Counted from the stretch's first letter, positions 45,038 through 54,812 are shown. The stretch is 64,000 nt of DNA from Flavobacterium sinopsychrotolerans (GCF_900110375.1 NZ_FODN01000007.1:62001-126000), one strand, 5' to 3'. Translations and numbers: made by a program. The notes: generated by a model not told the origin, from the letters alone.

Positions 45038-45064
45038 GACCCATCTTACCGATGGGTTTTTTAC
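45038..45064 (+). terminator. Terminator after the sigma-factor cassette
   Basis: A short hairpin ACCCATC / GATGGGT with a 5-base loop and a TTTTTT tail, just 6 bases after the stop at 45032. It overlaps the bioD promoter region. Confidence 0.75.
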
Positions 45065-45069
45065 TTTTG
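45062..45069 (+). promoter_or_regulatory. Probable -7 box of bioD
   Basis: TACTTTTG matches TAnnTTTG and lies 17 bases before the bioD ATG. The identical word forms the bioB -7 box on the other strand at 60013-60020. Confidence 0.5.
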
Positions 45070-45086
45070 TGTCAAATCTAATTACT

Positions 45087-45704
45087 ATGAAAATATTTGT
45101 AACCGGAATAGGAACCGATGTCGGCAAAACCATTGTATCTGCCATAATCACCGAAGCACTAGAAGCTGATTATTGGAAACCAATCCAAGCCGGCGATTTA
45201 GATAATTCGGACAGTCATAAAATCAAATGTTTTTTATCTAATAAAAAGACGGTAATTCATCCGAATAGTTATGCTTTGATTACGCCGGCAAGTCCACATC
45301 TCGCTGCTGAACGAGACGGAATTACTATTGATTTACAGAAAATGACTGAACCCAAAACAGAGAATCATTTGGTCATTGAAGGTGCGGGAGGTGTTTTTGT
45401 TCCGCTAAATTCAAAGGATTGTGTTGTTGATTTGATTCAGTCTGATTATAAAGTAATTGTGGTTTCTAGGCATTATTTAGGAAGCATCAATCATACTTTG
45501 CTCACAATTGAAGCCTTACAAAATAGAAAAATAGCAGTTGCGGGAATAGTTTTTTCGGGTGCTGAAAATAAAGCTACAGAAGAAATAATTCTGAGTAAAA
45601 CGGGTGTAAAATGCATTGGGCGAATAGAACAAGAACCCTATTTTGATCAAAATGTAATCAAAGAATATGCTGATTTGTTTCGGAAACTGCTATTGAGTTT
45701 ATAA
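45087..45704 (+). CDS. bioD: Dethiobiotin synthetase
   Basis: ATP-dependent closure of the ureido ring of dethiobiotin. It has 205 residues from the ATG at 45087; an upstream in-frame start lies inside the preceding terminator and is rejected. The P-loop FVTGIGTDVGKT is at residues 3-14, YWKPIQAGD follows, and HLVIEGAGGVFVPLN is the second signature. It is 57 bases upstream of bioA on the same strand, with a CTTTGTG-type repeat in between. Confidence 0.95.
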   Translation: MKIFVTGIGTDVGKTIVSAIITEALEADYWKPIQAGDLDNSDSHKIKCFLSNKKTVIHPNSYALITPASPHLAAERDGITIDLQKMTEPKTENHLVIEGAGGVFVPLNSKDCVVDLIQSDYKVIVVSRHYLGSINHTLLTIEALQNRKIAVAGIVFSGAENKATEEIILSKTGVKCIGRIEQEPYFDQNVIKEYADLFRKLLLSL

Positions 45705-45750
45705 AATCTTTGTAAAACTCTGTGCTTTCTCTGTGTATCTTTGTGAAATA
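45703..45750 (+). repeat. CTTTGTG-type direct-word repeat upstream of bioA
   Basis: ATCTTTGTAAAACTCTGTGC followed by CTCTGTGTATCTTTGTG, a loose tandem of CTTTGTG/CTCTGTG words. A related stretch in opposite orientation follows bioA at 47053-47098, and a relative is found before rsmA. The word TATCTTTG inside it (45736-45743) could also serve as a -7 box for bioA. Confidence 0.6.
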
Positions 45751-45761
45751 TATTATTTAAA

Positions 45762-47033
45762 ATGACTTTAACAGAAAGAGACAGCCAATATCTTTGGCAT
45801 CCGTATACCCAACATAAAACCGCTGCGTTACCAATTGCCATAAAAAAAGGCAAAGGCACTTTGCTTTGGGATGAAAACAATAAAGAATATATTGATGCAA
45901 TTGCCTCTTGGTGGGTCAATCCTTATGGACATTCCAATACATTTATTGCCGATGCCATTTACAAACAACTCACGACATTAGAACATGTATTGTTTGGGGG
46001 TTTTACACATGAACCCGCTATTTTGGTAGCCGAGAAATTGATGGAAATTTTACCGAAAAACCAACAAAAAATATTCTTTTCTGATAATGGGTCTACGGCT
46101 GTTGAAGTAGCGATTAAAGTTGCGTTACAATATTTTTTCAATAAAGGAGAAAAGAGAACTACCATAATTGCTTTCGAAAATGCTTTTCACGGCGATACTT
46201 TTGCAGCCATGGCAGCGAGCGGAATTTCATTTTATACGCAAGCTTTTCAAGGAATGTTTATTGATGTGGTGCGGATTCCGGTTCCGGTTAAAGGAATGGA
46301 GCAAGAGAGTTATGATGCGTTACAATCGGTTATAGAAAACAACAATTGTGCAGGTTTTATTTTTGAGCCTTTGGTTCAAGGAGCGGCGGGAATGGTGATG
46401 TATGAACCGGAATCGTTAGATGAATTAATGCGAATTTGTCAGGATAATAATGTGCGGACCATTGCGGATGAAGTGATGACGGGCTTTGGGAAAACGGGAA
46501 AAACATTTGCAACGGATTATTTGGTAGAAAAACCAGATATGATGTGTCTGTCCAAAGCCTTGACTGGAGGAACTATTCCTATGGCGATTACGACTTTTAC
46601 ACAGGATTTATTCGATGCTTTTTATGATGACGATATTAATAAAGCCTTGTTTCATGGACATACTTTTACAGCAAATCCTACAGGTTGTGCAGCAGCTTTG
46701 GCAAGTTTAGAATTGTTGCAAACCGATGAAATGCAAGCGAATATATTTCGAGTAAATAAAAGTCATTTGGAATTTCAGGAGCGCGTTAAAAATCACCCAA
46801 AAGTTATTACAACACGAGTGCTGGGGGTCATTTTTGCTTTAGAAATAAAAACCGAAAGTTCAGCCAGTTACTATGGAACTTTGCGTAATAAACTGTATGA
46901 TTTTTTTATCGAAAACGGAGTGATTCTGCGTCCTGTTGGGAATATCGTTTACATTTTACCTCCCTACATTATTACGGATGAGCAACTACAAAAAGTATAT
47001 CAAGTAGTCCAAAATGCTTTAGAAATAGTTTAA
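45762..47033 (+). CDS. bioA: Adenosylmethionine-8-amino-7-oxononanoate aminotransferase
   Basis: PLP aminotransferase that converts the BioF product to 7,8-diaminopelargonate, normally using S-adenosylmethionine as amino donor. It has 423 residues. Motifs: LWHPYTQHKTA at the start (typical of BioA), FFSDNGSTAVEVAIKVALQYF, ADEVMTGFGKTGKTFA (PLP Asp/Glu region) and the Schiff-base lysine in CLSKALTGGTIPMAITTF. It is flanked by inverted CTTTGTG-type repeats and followed by the ketoacyl synthase gene in the same direction. Confidence 0.96.
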   Translation: MTLTERDSQYLWHPYTQHKTAALPIAIKKGKGTLLWDENNKEYIDAIASWWVNPYGHSNTFIADAIYKQLTTLEHVLFGGFTHEPAILVAEKLMEILPKNQQKIFFSDNGSTAVEVAIKVALQYFFNKGEKRTTIIAFENAFHGDTFAAMAASGISFYTQAFQGMFIDVVRIPVPVKGMEQESYDALQSVIENNNCAGFIFEPLVQGAAGMVMYEPESLDELMRICQDNNVRTIADEVMTGFGKTGKTFATDYLVEKPDMMCLSKALTGGTIPMAITTFTQDLFDAFYDDDINKALFHGHTFTANPTGCAAALASLELLQTDEMQANIFRVNKSHLEFQERVKNHPKVITTRVLGVIFALEIKTESSASYYGTLRNKLYDFFIENGVILRPVGNIVYILPPYIITDEQLQKVYQVVQNALEIV

Positions 47034-47052
47034 TTTTGCCTCCAAAGTGATT

Positions 47053-47098
47053 ATACAAAGATTCGCAAAGAAATGTAGAGATTCACAAAGAAAGAGGA
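47053..47098 (-). repeat. CTTTGTG-type direct-word repeat downstream of bioA, reverse orientation
   Basis: Read on the minus strand this gives CTTTCTTTGTGAATCTCTAC and TTCTTTGCGAATCTTTGTAT, related to the words upstream of bioA. The two stretches therefore bracket bioA as an imperfect inverted pair. Confidence 0.55.
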
Positions 47099-47187
47099 TT
47101 AAAAATTTTCTTTAGTAATAGTAAAACGTAGCGCATCATCGAGTTTTCTTTCTGAATTTTCGTGAAACAAAATAAAAAATTATCCAC

Positions 47188-48345
47188 TTGCAACAACAAA
47201 CAATCTCTATAACTGCTATAGCTTCCATTTCCCCTTTAGGAAATGCGCATGAGGCTATTTGGGAAAATTATCTTAATGAAAATCATTGTTTTTCGGAACA
47301 TATTTTAGACCATAAAAAAACCTTTGTAGCGACTTTAGACGCTAATTCAGAGCAAGTTGTTGGCGCTTTCCGAGCGTCAGATTCCAAATATAAATCCTTA
47401 GATAAATCAGTTTTGTATGCAATGGGGGCTTCGCGAAAAGCTATGCAAAATGCGGGTTGGACTTCAAACGACGTTTTCGGAATCAATATTGGTTCCTCTC
47501 GCGGCGCAACAGATTTATTCGAAAAACATTATCAGGAGTATTTAAAAACTGGAAAAGCACAAACTTTGGCTTCTCCAACGACTACTTTGGGGAATATTTC
47601 TTCTTGGGTTGCTCATGATTTGCAAAGCTCAGGTCCTGAAATATCTCATTCTATCACGTGCTCTACTGCTTTGCACGCGGTATTAAACGGAGTGGCTTGG
47701 CTCAGAGCAGGAATGGCGGATAAATTTCTTGTTGGTGGTAGTGAAGCACCTTTAACTGATTTTACGATTGCCCAAATGCGCGCTTTGAAAATTTATTCGA
47801 ACAGTGCAGAAGAATATCCGAATCGGGCACTTGATTTAGACAAAAAGCAAAACACCATGATTCTTGGCGAAGGCGCTGGAGTGTGCTGTCTCGAAATAGG
47901 GAAAAAAGAAAACGCATTAGCTTACATCGAGGGAATCGGTTATGCTACAGAGATATTGGAACATAATATTTCTATTTCGGCAGAAGCGAGTTGTTTTCAG
48001 AAATCCATGAAAATGGCGTTGCAAAATACAGATTTAGCTGCAGTTGATGTTATTGTCATGCATGCTCCAGGAACTATAAAAGGAGATTTGACAGAGTATA
48101 AAGCGATACGGAAAGTTTTTGGCGAAAGCCTTCCTTTGTTGACTACTAATAAATGGAAAATTGGTCACACTTTTGGTGCTTCGGGTATATTGAGCATGGA
48201 ACTCGCTATCCTAATGATGCAGCACAATAGATTTATCGGAGTTCCTTTTGCGGAAGCACAAATACAAACAAAACCTATTAAAAAAGTACTGATTAATGCA
48301 GTTGGTTTTGGTGGTAATGCGGTGAGTATTCTTTTAAGTTTGTAA
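47188..48345 (+). CDS. Beta-ketoacyl-ACP synthase-like protein next to the biotin genes
   Basis: A 385-residue thiolase-fold condensing enzyme of the FabF/KAS II type. Catalytic residues are Cys158 (SITCSTALHAV), His292 (VIVMHAPGTIKGD, slightly altered from the usual NAHGTST) and His327 (KWKIGHTFGASGILSMEL). The likely start is TTG at 47188, directly before QQQTISITAIASISPLG; no in-frame ATG is available. The location 154 bases after bioA suggests a role in making the pimeloyl chain, but a role in ordinary fatty-acid or aryl-polyene-like synthesis cannot be excluded. No acyl carrier protein gene lies beside it. Confidence 0.88.
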   Translation: MQQQTISITAIASISPLGNAHEAIWENYLNENHCFSEHILDHKKTFVATLDANSEQVVGAFRASDSKYKSLDKSVLYAMGASRKAMQNAGWTSNDVFGINIGSSRGATDLFEKHYQEYLKTGKAQTLASPTTTLGNISSWVAHDLQSSGPEISHSITCSTALHAVLNGVAWLRAGMADKFLVGGSEAPLTDFTIAQMRALKIYSNSAEEYPNRALDLDKKQNTMILGEGAGVCCLEIGKKENALAYIEGIGYATEILEHNISISAEASCFQKSMKMALQNTDLAAVDVIVMHAPGTIKGDLTEYKAIRKVFGESLPLLTTNKWKIGHTFGASGILSMELAILMMQHNRFIGVPFAEAQIQTKPIKKVLINAVGFGGNAVSILLSL

Positions 48346-48369
48346 GAATTAAAAAGTTTAAAATGGGTA

Positions 48370-48405
48370 CTAATCCGTTAAATCCGTGTCATCTGTGTTC
48401 AAATT
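48370..48405. repeat. Repeat word forming the 3' end of recX
   Basis: On the minus strand it reads AACACAGATGACACGGATTT, an ACACAGATGACACAGATT-type phrase I recognise as an intergenic repeat in Bacteroidota. Here it encodes the last residues NTDDTDLTD of RecX plus the stop. Confidence 0.55.
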
Positions 48406-48867
48406 CTTCAGCTCTTTAATTTTTTCATAAACCAAATTGCTCTCAAATCCTTTGCGCAATAGATAATCACAGAATTTTTTTCGTTTTTTCAGATTGTTGG
48501 TTTCGCTTATGGTTTCCCATTGTCTTTCCGCGACGGTATGAAAAGTCGATAAATACTCCTCTGTTGAGATTTCTTTGAGTGCCAGATTTATATTGTATTG
48601 TGTAATTTTTCGAAATTTCAATTCGTTTACAATTCTGATTTTTCCCCAAAATTTGATGCGGTGTTTCCCTCGTGCGAAACTGCAGGCAAACCTACTTTCA
48701 TTCAGAAAATTATCACTTATAAGATGGACTAAAATCGTGTCGATTTCATCAGGATCCATTTTCATGCTCCTTAATTTTTGTACAACTTCTTCATGACAGC
48801 GTTCTTGATAGGCGCAAAAATGTTCTATTTTATGTATGGCTTCTTTTATGGAGTAAACTGGGTTCAT
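48370..48867 (-). CDS. recX: Regulatory protein RecX
   Basis: A small all-helical protein that binds RecA filaments and limits recombinase activity. It has 165 residues with three tandem three-helix repeats: the first contains AIHKIEHFCAYQERCHEEVVQKL, the second DNFLNESRFACSFARGKHRIKFWGKIRI, the third CDYLLRKGFESNLVYEKI. These match the RecX pattern. The final NTDDTDLTD is encoded by an intergenic-repeat word and is not part of the fold. It is convergent with the ketoacyl synthase gene with only 24 bases between the stops. Confidence 0.9.
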   Translation of the reverse strand: MNPVYSIKEAIHKIEHFCAYQERCHEEVVQKLRSMKMDPDEIDTILVHLISDNFLNESRFACSFARGKHRIKFWGKIRIVNELKFRKITQYNINLALKEISTEEYLSTFHTVAERQWETISETNNLKKRKKFCDYLLRKGFESNLVYEKIKELKNLNTDDTDLTD

Positions 48868-49269
48868 TTTTTTGATTTTAAAATGATTCTCTGTGCTTCA
48901 ATTTGTAAAATAGATACGGAATTCAATTTCAAAAATAAGGCTTTAAATCCATTGTGATACAAGCGGTAAACATGAATTTATTTTTTGTTGTTTCTTATGA
49001 TAAAAAAGGAAATTAAGTTTTCAGCAAAAGAGCTTGCCGTAGAGGAAGTTCAGGCTAAGAAATAATTTGTTTTCAAGGTGAGTTTCAAAAGATTTCGCCT
49101 GGCTATAAAAGTGTGTTTTGACAGATTATTTTGTATTTGGTCGATTAAATTGGGCTTTATTTAAAATACGGAACGATATTGCCATGTTAGCTAATTTCTT
49201 TATTTTTTTTGATAAAAATTCAAAAAGAAGTTTTTGAATTTAGTGTTAAGATATATAAAATAATACCAC
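48868..49269. other. Gene-free stretch between recX and the first giant T9SS gene
   Basis: About 400 bases with no supportable gene. A 23-codon frame at 48997-49068 (MIKKEIKFSAKELAVEEVQA...) has plausible composition and could be a remnant of a small gene, but has no other support. The last ~60 bases are AT-rich and act as leader of the 49270 gene. No clear TAnnTTTG box or operator was found. Confidence 0.4.
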
Positions 49270-52200
49270 ATGAATAAAAAATTACTTTTACTAATTGCAT
49301 TCTTTTTTAGTTTTTTTTTGAGTTACGGACAAGTTGCAAGTAGTTATTGTTTTGCTCCTGTTAATGGAACTTATGTTCCATTAACAGGAGCAACAGATGT
49401 ACTTGGATTAACATCTACTAAAGATGATGGTTTTTCTTCAATTTTTCCATTAGATGCGACAACCCCATTTAATTTTGTTTTTGGAGGAGTAAATTATTCT
49501 CAAATACAAGTTTCAAGTAATGGGTTGATGTCATTTAAAAATACAGCTATAAGCGAGCCTTTTTATGGTAAAACAGCTGCGGATATTTCTGACAGAAAAC
49601 CCTTTTTGGTACCTTTATGGGATGATTTAGCGAATACTAATGTACCAAGATATGTTGTAACCGGATCAGCCCCTAACAGGATATTTAAAATAGAGTGGTC
49701 TGGACAGAAATGGAATTTTCAATCACTAGCGGACGTTGTTTCATTTCAGGTGTGGCTGCATGAAACAAGTAATGTTATTGAATATATTTATAACCGAGGA
49801 ACTGCAAATATAAATGGATCTGGTGCTGCAACAATTGGTATTTATGATGCAGCTGATACCTATCTAACTTTGAGCAATTCAGGCACTACGCCAACAGCAT
49901 CGTCTTCTACTTTTACAACTTCTATAAATTCAAGACCTGCTACAGGTCAAATTTATCGATTTACACCACCAATTGCTTCATCTTCTGTGGGGACTTATAC
50001 TTTTTGTATAGATAATTCTAATACGTTAACGACTGCGAGCGTAACTTCAGGAAGATATGCAACTGTTAATGTAGTTAAAGGATTTAATTATACTTTTTCA
50101 GTTGGTAATGCTTTTTCATCACAGGAAAATTTGACAATATTGGATGATTCTAATAATAATGTTTCACCACCAATTACCGCTTCTGGTAATAACGGGACCT
50201 CCATTACTTGGACAGCTACCGTTTCAGGAGCTATAAGAGTATTGTTAACTGGTAATTGTTCAGTTAGTGGTTCAGGTGGATTAACTCTAACTTTAAATTC
50301 TATTGGTAATACACAAGATTCTCAAACTGCATTTGGAACAAATACTTGGGTAGGACATGTTTATAATTGGACAGGAACTACACCGCCTGGAGGAACATCG
50401 CCTGCTGCTCCAGCTATAACGACTCCTTTTACTAATTCAAATTACGTAGGGTATTATAATGTTGCCTCTGAGAGTATTAATGAAGGTTTTGGAGGGGATG
50501 ATGTTTGTTTCCCTGTTTTTTCTAACGGAGTGAATAGGGTAAATGTAAGAACCGAACAATTTGCCGTACGTTATCGCATGAAATCAACTAAGACAGGTTG
50601 TTATTTTCTAAATGTAAATGGTGATGACGGAATACGTGTTTATGTTGACGGAGTTTTGGTATTTAATCAATGGAAAGAGCAAAGCAACACAACGTATTGT
50701 AATAACTTGATTTATCTGAATGGTAATAGTGATATTATTTTAGATTATTATGAAAATGGAGGAGGTAATGTATTAGGATTTTCTCTAACTCCTTTTGTCC
50801 CTTCTAATAACAATATAGCAGGAAACACGGAAATCAATATTTGTTCGGGATCTTCTTCAGGACTTTTAAATGGTTCTTCCTATTCAGGTTGTGGAGCGAC
50901 CAATACAACATACCAGTGGCAGGTTTCAACTGATAATGTAAACTTTACTGATGTTTCAGGGGCAACAGCTGAAGATTATACTCCCCCAACAGTAACAACA
51001 AGTACGGTAAACGTTATTCGATATTATAGAAGAATGTTAAAAGCTTTTGCAACTAATGCAGCCAGTTGTAGTTTTAATACCAATGTAATTAAAGTTACTA
51101 CTAGCCCATCGAGACCAGGAACTCCTGGTGCAATATCAGGATCTAATACTCCATGTGTAGGGGCTACAGGTGAAATTTATAGTATTACTGCTGTCGATAA
51201 TGCTATTTCTTATAACTGGACTCTTCCATCTGGCTGGGTCATAACATCAGGAATGGGTACCAATTCAATTACAGTTACAGTAGGCGCTTCGGGTAATGTA
51301 GAAGTTAAAGCAGTTAACGGATGTGGAGAAAGTTATACTCAATCAGGAAAAAATATTCAAACAGTCCCAACTCCATCCACTCCAGGAACTAATTCTGGTT
51401 TTTCACCAACGTGTACTGGATATACAGCACAATGGGGTTATTCAAATAATGCAACAAACTATTTTATAGATGTTTCCACAGATGCTGGGTTTTCTTCTAT
51501 GATAAGTGCTTATTCAAACTTGGATGTTGGTAATGTTCTTCACTATGCCATTACAGGGTTAGTGCCAAATACTTCTTATTACTACAGGGTTCGCGCATCA
51601 GGTGTTTGTGGGATTAGTCCAAATTCAGGAACGATGACTTTTACCACTAATCAAGTACCAACTATTCCAGTAGCAACAGCGGGTAGTAATCCTGGTTGTG
51701 ATTTTTTCACTGTAAATCTTAATTCTGCTGCAAATGCAACAGGATATTTTTTGGATATTGCTACTGATTCTGCTTTTACAGCTTTTGTTTCAGGGTATAA
51801 TAATTATAATATTGGATATCAAACTTCTAATTTTTTTGCTTCTGGACTTCCCGGAGGTACTTTGTATTATAGATTAAGAGCTTATAATAGTTGTGCTATA
51901 TCTTCTTATTCTAATACAATAATTTATTCCACAACAGGGACAGTAGGTGGGGTAATAACTCAGGAGCAAACTATTTGTTCTGGAAATCAACCTGCTAGCT
52001 TAGTGCTAAGTGGGAATACTGGAGCAGTTGTGAGATGGGAAAAATCAACGAATAGTATCTTCACTGCAGGTTTAGAAACTATTGCTAATACCAGTAGCAC
52101 ATTGACAAGTGCTACCATTGGTAACATAAGTACGACTACCTATTTTAGGGCAGTTGTCAAAAGTGGTTCTTGTGCAGAAGTTTATTCAGTTCCGGTAGCA

Positions 52201-54747
52201 ATAACGGTAAATAGCGCTCCAACAATCACTCCAAATAAGGTCGACGAAACCTGCGCCACAGCTAATGATGGTTCAATTTCACCGACACTTTCCGGAGGAT
52301 TAACCAATGTGCGCTACATAAAACTAACCCAAAAATATGTGAATGCAGATGCATGGCAACAAGTTGCAGAGATTGAAGCTTTTGAAATTTTTACAGGCGC
52401 TAATGTAGCTCAATCTACTAATGGAACTTCAGCAACGTCTTCATCGAACTATAGTTCTCAATATACTGCTCCAATAGCAATCGACGGAAATAATTCAGGG
52501 AACAATAATTTTTGGCATAGTGCAACTCCAAACTTAAACGAATGGATTAAGGTTGATTTGCAATCAGGAAAAAATTTAGATAATATAAGAATCTACAATC
52601 GCACTGATTGTTGTTCACAAAGAGGGCAAAATATGCTATTGGAGTTGTTTGACTCATCTGATAATTTAATCTATTCAAAAACAATTGATTTGTATCAATC
52701 AGGAGCAAATATACCCGTTAATGTCAACGTTTTGGATGTTTCTTGGACAGATAGTGCAACCACTTTAAATAGAACCGGTTTAGATTCGGCTACATATATT
52801 TTGAATTATGCAGATGCAATAGGTTGTTCGTTAAGTTCTCCAATAAACATTGGTTCAACAATTATAGCCGCACCAACACGAGGAACAATTACGCCGGTAA
52901 CGTGCAACGTTCCTGTAGCTAGTGTAATTTTAAATAACTTACCGTCAGCAGGGACTTGGACTTTGATGCAAAGTGGTACTTCTACAGCAACAATTACTGG
53001 TACAGGGATTTCAGCAACTGTTTCAGGACTGGCACCGGGCACATATACTTTTTCGGTATCAATTGATGGTTGTTCTGCTTCTAATCCAGTATTAGTAAAA
53101 ATTGATTCTTTACAAGAAACTGTTTGGAATGGTGCTTGGTCAAATGGATTGCCAAATAGTGATAAAAAGCTTATTTTTAATGCAAATTATAGCCAGACTA
53201 CAGATTTAGTTGCATGTTCATGTGAGGTGACTTTGGGAAATGTAATTGTTAGGTCTGATAAGACCTTGACCTTGACTAATGAATTAAAAGTTTCTGGTGG
53301 TACATTAACTTTCGAAAACAACGCAAGCTTAGTTCAAATTAATGAAGACCCTACTATAAACTCGGGAAATATAACCTATCAAAGAGAAACAGTGACAGCT
53401 GTAGATAAATTCGATTATACCTATTGGTCTTCACCTGTTTCTGCACAAACTTTATACAATGCATCTCCAAATACTTTATGGGATAAGTATATGTCTTTTG
53501 ATGCTGTTAACAACAACTGGATACAGGAAAATTCATCTAAAGAGATGGATAGAGGTGTTGGGTACATTATTCGTGGACCACAAAATCATTATGCGCCTAA
53601 TCCAATAGGGACTTATCGTGCTAATTTTATTGGCGTACCACACAATGGAACTATTCCAGTTTCTATAACGGCAACAGGCGAAGCTTCTTATCTTCTTGGG
53701 AATCCTTATCCGTCTGCGCTGGATGCAGACTTGTTTTTATTTACTAACAAAGACGTATTAGACGGGACGCTATATTTTTGGACCCATAATACAGATATAG
53801 CTCCAAGTGGTTCTCATTATATTTATGATTCAGATGATTATGCATCATACAATTTAACAGGAGGAGTTGGTACCGGTAATGGTATTCCTGCAGCTAGTGA
53901 TGTTAATCCAATGCCTACAATTCCTACAGGAGAAATCGCTTCTGGTCAAGGTTTTTTTGCAACTAGTATTGCACCTGGAACGGTTAATTTTACTAATACG
54001 ATGCGATTGATAGGAAACGTTAATTCACAATTTTTTAGGTCTAACTCAAAATCAAAAAAGAATGCGAGTTTTGATAAAAACAGGCTGTGGTTGAATTTTT
54101 CAAATACAGAAGGTGCATTTAAACAAACACTCATAGGCTACGTAACGGGAGCAACAAATGAGTATGAGAGAACATTTGACGGAATAAGTTTTGATGGGAA
54201 TACATTTGTTGATTTCTATAGTGTACTTGAGGATAAAAACTTTGTAATTCAAGGGAGGGCTCTGCCATTTCTACAAAGTGATCAGGTACCGTTGGGTTAT
54301 AAAACAACTATTGCAGGAGCATTCACTATTACTATTTTTCAAACAGATGGATTCTTGACAACTCAAAATGTATTTCTTGAAGATAAAATGCTGGATATTA
54401 TACATAATTTAAAAGAATCACCTTATGGATTTACTACTCAAAAAGGAACTTTTAATGAGCGTTTTGTGTTGCGTTACACTGATAAAACACTTGGAACGGG
54501 TGATTTTGAAAGCCAAGAAAAAACAATTGTAGTCTTTAAAGAGAAGAACGAATTAAAAATTAAATCTGAATTTGAAACGATGAAACGGGTCACAGTATTT
54601 GATTTATTGGGTAAAAAAGTATTTGAAGAAACACTTAAGGATGTAAATGAATTTCGCACTTCAAATATTACATTGAAGAATCAAATTGTAATCGTAAAAG
54701 TTGTCTTAACTAATGGCCAGGTAGTAGCTAAAAAAGTTAGCTATTAG
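49270..54747 (+). CDS. Giant T9SS-secreted multidomain protein (PA14, FN3-like, discoidin-like)
   Basis: An 1825-residue secreted protein with a Sec signal (MNKKLLLLIAFFFSFFLSYG). In order: a nidogen-like/beta-sandwich region (VSSNGLMSFKNTAISEPF, ~30-230), a PA14-like domain (~390-530; NVNGDDGIRVYVDGVLVFNQW), an Ig/PKD-like stretch, two FN3-like repeats (TSYYYRVRASGVCGISP and TLYYRLRAYNSCAISSYS, ~700-880), a discoidin-like F5/8C domain (~1015-1160; PNLNEWIKVDLQSGKNLDNI), and a ~540-residue C-terminal module shared with the next gene. The tail (TVFDLLGKKVF ... GQVVAKKVSY) is a type C T9SS sorting signal. Sugar or surface binding is likely from the PA14 and F5/8C domains. No catalytic domain is visible. 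Confidence 0.85.
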   Translation: MNKKLLLLIAFFFSFFLSYGQVASSYCFAPVNGTYVPLTGATDVLGLTSTKDDGFSSIFPLDATTPFNFVFGGVNYSQIQVSSNGLMSFKNTAISEPFYGKTAADISDRKPFLVPLWDDLANTNVPRYVVTGSAPNRIFKIEWSGQKWNFQSLADVVSFQVWLHETSNVIEYIYNRGTANINGSGAATIGIYDAADTYLTLSNSGTTPTASSSTFTTSINSRPATGQIYRFTPPIASSSVGTYTFCIDNSNTLTTASVTSGRYATVNVVKGFNYTFSVGNAFSSQENLTILDDSNNNVSPPITASGNNGTSITWTATVSGAIRVLLTGNCSVSGSGGLTLTLNSIGNTQDSQTAFGTNTWVGHVYNWTGTTPPGGTSPAAPAITTPFTNSNYVGYYNVASESINEGFGGDDVCFPVFSNGVNRVNVRTEQFAVRYRMKSTKTGCYFLNVNGDDGIRVYVDGVLVFNQWKEQSNTTYCNNLIYLNGNSDIILDYYENGGGNVLGFSLTPFVPSNNNIAGNTEINICSGSSSGLLNGSSYSGCGATNTTYQWQVSTDNVNFTDVSGATAEDYTPPTVTTSTVNVIRYYRRMLKAFATNAASCSFNTNVIKVTTSPSRPGTPGAISGSNTPCVGATGEIYSITAVDNAISYNWTLPSGWVITSGMGTNSITVTVGASGNVEVKAVNGCGESYTQSGKNIQTVPTPSTPGTNSGFSPTCTGYTAQWGYSNNATNYFIDVSTDAGFSSMISAYSNLDVGNVLHYAITGLVPNTSYYYRVRASGVCGISPNSGTMTFTTNQVPTIPVATAGSNPGCDFFTVNLNSAANATGYFLDIATDSAFTAFVSGYNNYNIGYQTSNFFASGLPGGTLYYRLRAYNSCAISSYSNTIIYSTTGTVGGVITQEQTICSGNQPASLVLSGNTGAVVRWEKSTNSIFTAGLETIANTSSTLTSATIGNISTTTYFRAVVKSGSCAEVYSVPVAITVNSAPTITPNKVDETCATANDGSISPTLSGGLTNVRYIKLTQKYVNADAWQQVAEIEAFEIFTGANVAQSTNGTSATSSSNYSSQYTAPIAIDGNNSGNNNFWHSATPNLNEWIKVDLQSGKNLDNIRIYNRTDCCSQRGQNMLLELFDSSDNLIYSKTIDLYQSGANIPVNVNVLDVSWTDSATTLNRTGLDSATYILNYADAIGCSLSSPINIGSTIIAAPTRGTITPVTCNVPVASVILNNLPSAGTWTLMQSGTSTATITGTGISATVSGLAPGTYTFSVSIDGCSASNPVLVKIDSLQETVWNGAWSNGLPNSDKKLIFNANYSQTTDLVACSCEVTLGNVIVRSDKTLTLTNELKVSGGTLTFENNASLVQINEDPTINSGNITYQRETVTAVDKFDYTYWSSPVSAQTLYNASPNTLWDKYMSFDAVNNNWIQENSSKEMDRGVGYIIRGPQNHYAPNPIGTYRANFIGVPHNGTIPVSITATGEASYLLGNPYPSALDADLFLFTNKDVLDGTLYFWTHNTDIAPSGSHYIYDSDDYASYNLTGGVGTGNGIPAASDVNPMPTIPTGEIASGQGFFATSIAPGTVNFTNTMRLIGNVNSQFFRSNSKSKKNASFDKNRLWLNFSNTEGAFKQTLIGYVTGATNEYERTFDGISFDGNTFVDFYSVLEDKNFVIQGRALPFLQSDQVPLGYKTTIAGAFTITIFQTDGFLTTQNVFLEDKMLDIIHNLKESPYGFTTQKGTFNERFVLRYTDKTLGTGDFESQEKTIVVFKEKNELKIKSEFETMKRVTVFDLLGKKVFEETLKDVNEFRTSNITLKNQIVIVKVVLTNGQVVAKKVSY

Positions 54748-54777
54748 CAATAAATAGTATTTTTAATTTTTTTATTA

Positions 54778-54812
54778 AATCCCATTCTGATGAAAACAGA
54801 ATGGGATTTTTT
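54778..54812 (+). terminator. Terminator after the first giant T9SS gene
   Basis: AAATCCCATTCTG and CAGAATGGGATTT with a 7-base loop and a T tail, about 30 bases after the stop. It separates the two paralogous genes into separate transcripts. Confidence 0.9.

Noticed and set aside
48997-49068. 23-codon frame in the gap before the first giant T9SS gene
   Set aside because: Too short and without promoter, family or neighbours; kept only as a possible remnant.
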